A stretch of DNA of 9,712 bases, taken from an uncultured Eubacteriales bacterium. Its GTDB lineage: Bacteria > Bacillota > Clostridia > Christensenellales > UBA1242. Shown in pieces: positions 5,713 to 9,712 of the stretch (its first letter is position 1; the number at the start of each line of letters is the position of its first letter). The stretch spans positions 1-9,712 of the forward strand of contig CAQFKO010000041.1 in assembly GCA_948787875.1 (NCBI GenBank), read 5' to 3'. The translations under genes and the position numbers were made by a program. The notes beneath the pieces were generated by a model. The model made no database searches, was not told the DNA's origin, and saw only the letters and a program-made list of their open reading frames with translations.

Positions 5713-8700
5713 TTAGCCAAATGCTTGGTTTCTTAAATTTTCCATCATACTGAAATCCGAGCCAGCAAAATCGCAGCAGAAATCTATAACTGTATAATGC
5801 AAAGCCGTACCTAGCGCAGCATTGAATATATTATTAAGCGCTGTGCTTGCGTTTGTTCCAATACTAGCAATACCTGCGGTCGTTACTGCGGCTGCTTTGA
5901 CAATCCAATTGAATGGACCAGGCAAGAAGTTAGCAATTGTTGAAGCCCAGTTAGCGCCTTCTGCAAGAATAGAGTTAATAGGTCTGTTTATATAGTCATA
6001 AACTGCGGTTTTTTGTCTTGAACCATAGTCGCTGGAAGCAATATATGATTCGTCTTCTGCTGGTGTTGTGAATGAATGAATAATAGTTGTGCTTTTGAGT
6101 TGTTTAACTTTTGCAGAGCCATTACCCAAAAATTCGTCAACACTTGAAGCAAGAGAACCATAAACCGTTCTTCTGTAAGTTCCAACATAAGCTTTGTCAC
6201 TTCTGAAAAATTCAGCCATTGCATTATCAAAATCTTGATTTTGAATATATGCTGTGCTTCCCGTAACATTCATATTAATGAATTCAGCAGGGGTAGAAAT
6301 CAATTTAGTTGTTTTTGTTGACCTGTTTGTGTTGAAGTCGGTTCTTGCATAATCAATATATGCATAAGATTTTGCAGCCATCCAATTGTTTTTGGTTCTG
6401 GTTTCGTGCATATATTTTTCTTTAAGTTTTAATGACATAAGAACAATATCATTAGTTCCGATGTGATTTTGAGAGAAGTTTGAGTTTACAGAAGCAATTG
6501 CAAATGTAAATGCATCAATTTTTCTCAAACGCAAATAGCCTTCAACATTTTTAGGAACAGGTAAGTTCAAACTTAAATTGTTTGGCTTATCTGAAATTTT
6601 GCTCAAATAATTGTAATTTCTTACAATCAAATTATAAACTTCGGTATAAGAATATTCGCCACTCTTTTCAAAAATAAATTCAGGATATCTCTTAGTTTTT
6701 TCGTATATTGATTCATGGTCAAAGGTCATAAGATAGAAATACAATTTTTCTGCTTTTGACCTATCACTGCTAGAAATTGGGGTTCCGTCTTTTTTAAGTT
6801 GACCAAGAGCCCAACTGATAGGATAAGCATTTTCAACAATATAAATATAGTAGTGTTCAATGAAGAATCCTGATTCTCTTATTTGAGTTGGGTCAATCTT
6901 TCCGGAGTGTGGAGCATTGATGCCACCTTTAAGAAGGTTTTCGCTCCAAAGTTCTTGGAACACTGTTAAGTTAGAATCATTTCCGCTTGTTTTTTCATAG
7001 ATGCCCGATTTTGTTGAAGAGGTAAGAAGATTGAATATAGAGCTCTTGTTAACAGCCTTTTGATTCATTATATCTTCACTCTTGCTCTTATCGGTAACAA
7101 GCTGAATTTCTGCATTAACTTCTTTAAGCGCTCTTTGATACAAAAGTGTTACTTTTACATTCATATTAGGAAGCTTAAAGTAGCTTGAAGAAGTAGCTTC
7201 ACCGCTGTAAATATTTCCAAAGAAACCTTGTGCAGGTCCGTCATTAGAAGAATAATGAGAATCGAAACTGCTTACCGAAGAATCAAAGTTTATAGTTCCG
7301 AGCTTTTCAGTTCCCGTTGGTTTGTAAATAGTATCGGTATTAGCTGTATCGCTTGAATTCGAAATGCTGTAATCAACCATAAATCCATAGAAGTTATAGC
7401 CCACAAAATCAATTTTCTTTCCGGTTGTTTCGTCAATACCACCAGACATAATTGTAACTGCCGGAAGTGAGCCGTTTTCACCATAATTGATTCTTAACTT
7501 AATTTTAATGCTCATACATGATTCGCCGTTGGCGTTTGTAACAATTTCGCAAACAAGTTTAGCATCAATTCTTAAACTGTTTTGTCCGTTTATAGATTTG
7601 GCTTCAACTTGTCCTTTATCCATTTTTGTTGAGAACTTTCCACTATTAATGCGATATTCGTCAGCAATTGTTATGGTAAAGATATTATCGGCAAGTTTTA
7701 TAATGTTGTCAGAGAGTTTGTTTGAATAGTTTGCATTGAATTTTACAAAATCTATATAGTTAGTTATTTTGTAATCAAACTTTCCGATATTTGAGCTTGA
7801 AATGTTATAAACAGAATTTGAAGCAGTGGAAGAGTCAAACTCTTGTGCCAAAACAAGAATTTTCATCAGATTTTTGTAATCTTCTTCATAAGGATTGTTT
7901 TTTGTTCCGCCTTTTTCATAATTGCGAATCAAATCATCAACATAGGTTGTTGTATAGAACTTTTTGTCTGCCTTGCTTATATCGTTTCCAAGAAGGGCAG
8001 TTGCAACGGCGTATTTTGTTTTTGTTCCGTCTACATTTTCTACATTATAAACAAGATATCTTATGCTTGAACCATTAGATACTTCATGAATTGAAACATC
8101 TCCGTTGGTTAAGTGCATAACTTTGTTGTTTCCAAGATATTGAAGGTTGTTGTTAACATCAAATATAGAGTAGATATATTTGTTGTTAGAAGCAACAATT
8201 TTATCGATATTAGAAGAATTTCTAAAGTTGATTGAATCAACAATTTCGCTTCCGGTAGACTTGTTCATGCTAATATCCAAATAATCATTGCTGTATTCAA
8301 TATATTGATAAATTTCGTTAAATGGAATTACTTTATAACCATATGTTTTTGGTTGATAACCTTTGTTAATTTCGGTTGAACTATATTGATAAACTCCGTC
8401 GGTGGTTCTTATAACATACATATCATTGCCCATGGTGTAATAACTAAACTCTTCGGTATCATATCTTATAGATTTTGTTGAAGATTGGTTTGGTTTTTCA
8501 TCGGCAACCGCATAACTTGGAACAAATCTTACACCTGCTTCATTTGGCTTATAAACCAAGAAGCCTAAATATTTTGAAGCTTCAAAGTCAATAAGTGCGC
8601 TTTGAATAGGTGAGGCATTAAAGCACATTGTTCCGTTGTTATTATCAAGAATCAATCTGCCATTATTATCATAAATTGTGTATACAAGTCTGTCATTTTG

Positions 8701-9683
8701 AGAGATTTTGTCTTTTAAAGTAAGGTTAGAGAAGTCATAATAAGAATCATATGTATAATAATGTTTGATATTGTTTAATTTTGTGTTATTTAAAGAACTT
8801 GCTGGGTTATCTTTATCCTCGGTGTAAGACAAATATGATTGCGTTGTTCCCGAATTTACAGCATCTTCTGAGTCAGTCAAAATAGAAGAATCAACAATTC
8901 CAAGATCAATTTCCAAGTTATAAGATATTGATCTGTAATATACAAAAATTTCGATACTATCTTGAATGTTATATAAGAAAATGTTATTAATCGTATTAGA
9001 AATATCGTCATTGATATTAATTATTCTATCTTGAACAGACATTATGTTTGATGGCATAAAGTATGTGCTGTTTGGATCTGCGATAGGTTTTATTTGAGTA
9101 ATTGTTTCAGCATTACTTTCTGCTTCGTCAGATAAATAATTATCTTTATTGGTTTCGTCAACATTTTCGGAATTATAATCTGTTTTAACCGAAGTCATTC
9201 CCGTGTTTTCACCGAGTGAGAATCCAAGGAATTTGCTTCCGTTATAAGCATAAGCTTTTATCCAAGCATCGCCACCGAACTCAGCCAAGAATGTGCCTTT
9301 TAAGTAGCCCGAAGAAGATTCTTGATAATTTGAGCCCAAACTGAAATATTTGTCATAGAAATCTTTATAATCAATGGTGTTATTGAATATATCTTCTTGC
9401 AAATCCAACTTCTTATATTCTATTGCGTATATTACAGGAGCATAAACAGCATAAATATGATATTCTCCTGAAATCGGCATATTAAGCTTTAAGGTAACGG
9501 AATCAATCTTTCCTGTGTTTGAGAACATGATAGAGAAGAATTCGTTGCTATATGGATTTTGATTTAAATAGTCGCTTCTTGGATTAGAGCCGGTTGTTTG
9601 ATACATACCATAATCTATTGACAAGAAGTTAACATATTTAAAGTTAGACAAATATTCGCTGTTTTGCAAGCCTGTTAAGTTGT
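5713..9683 (-). CDS. Giant probable extracellular protein, 5' partial
   Basis: At least 1,322 residues of an unrecognised protein. The frame stays open through the TTG at 9669 (LQNSEYLSNF), reading NLTG before it, and on into the adapter at 9684. The true N-terminus and any signal peptide are therefore lost, and residues read from the adapter are not real. Numbering here starts at that TTG. The composition is rich in Asn, Ser, Tyr, Ile and Thr with few Cys, typical of secreted beta-rich surface proteins. YAVYAPVIYAIEY (74-86) and VYYRSISYNLEIDLG (243-257) resemble the junctions of Listeria-Bacteroides (InlB B-type) repeats, weakly. A second related pair occurs near 328-340 and 498-510. The middle (650-860) is beta-rich. 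The region 960-1230 is more mixed, with aromatic helices. A hydrophobic Ala/Gly-rich stretch at 1241-1302 is near the end, without LPxTG or a charged tail. No catalytic motif was recognised. An adhesin, matrix or structural role is inferred only. Confidence 0.85.
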
Positions 9684-9712
9684 AGATCGGAAGAGCACAC
9701 GTCTGAACTCCA
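9684..9712 (+). other. Illumina TruSeq adapter contamination
   Basis: The final 29 bases begin AGATCGGAAGAGCACACGTC and continue exactly as the standard TruSeq read-through adapter to the window edge. This is untrimmed library sequence, not genome. The real contig ends at or near 9683. Reading the minus-strand gene through it adds about nine artificial residues. Confidence 0.98.

Noticed and set aside
5713..5949. Sortase sorting signal at the end of the giant protein
   Set aside because: There is a hydrophobic region, but no LPxTG-like motif before it and no basic tail after it.
7487..8078. Plus-strand frames within the giant gene, and small minus-strand frames within cysS
   Set aside because: They are shadows of the long coding frames, with no ribosome sites, and their composition reflects the opposite strand.
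1..9683. Alternative genetic code (TGA as Trp)
   Set aside because: Trp codons are TGG, for example the WGWG stretch near 610. All frames are intact under the standard code and no in-frame TGA appears.
1..9683. Mobile element, CRISPR array, toxin-antitoxin or phage genes
   Set aside because: No transposase, integrase, spaced direct repeats, short paired toxin/antitoxin frames or phage motifs were seen.

Overview
The window looks like one end of a metagenomic contig from an AT-rich bacterium. A low-GC Bacillota-type (Gram-positive-like) organism fits best. The reasons are very A/T-rich intergenic DNA, consensus-like TTGACA/TATAAT promoters, AGGAG-type ribosome sites, many simple U-tailed terminators, and a surface protein with a Sec signal peptide, SH3-like modules and one C-terminal membrane anchor. 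Tryptophan is written TGG, so the standard code applies. No closer taxonomic placement is supported. The last 29 bases are Illumina adapter, so the right end is a sequencing artefact and not genome.

Plus-strand half (1-3451). The window opens inside cysS (cysteinyl-tRNA synthetase), with only a few N-terminal residues missing. It is followed after 8 bp by a gene for an IPP-isomerase/YfcD-like Nudix-fold protein whose Nudix box has lost key residues. The two genes form an operon closed by a strong hairpin terminator. An AT-rich spacer follows, with one odd G-rich patch next to an orphan Shine-Dalgarno-like site. Next is a tRNA-Leu(CAA) gene with its own promoter and terminator. A second Nudix gene with a perfect catalytic box is driven by an exact TTGACA-N17-TATAAT promoter. 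It converges on the minus-strand genes at a shared bidirectional terminator.

Minus-strand half (3465-9683). There are two cell-surface protein genes. The distal one (5713-9683, cut at its 5' end by the contig edge) encodes more than 1,322 residues of a large unrecognised, probably extracellular protein. It has degenerate repeat-like motifs and an Ala/Gly-rich hydrophobic C-terminal segment. It ends at a strong intrinsic terminator. Immediately beyond lies a separate promoter for a 716-residue protein: signal peptide, acidic linker, propeller-like beta region, about three SH3-like modules, one transmembrane helix and a charged cytosolic tail. That promoter is so close to the ATG that the mRNA may be leaderless.

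The plus-strand half is translation and nucleotide-housekeeping material; the minus-strand half is cell-envelope material. Nothing points to a mobile element, CRISPR array, phage or defence island. The least explained items are the giant surface protein, the degenerate Nudix protein tied to cysS, and the possible leaderless start.
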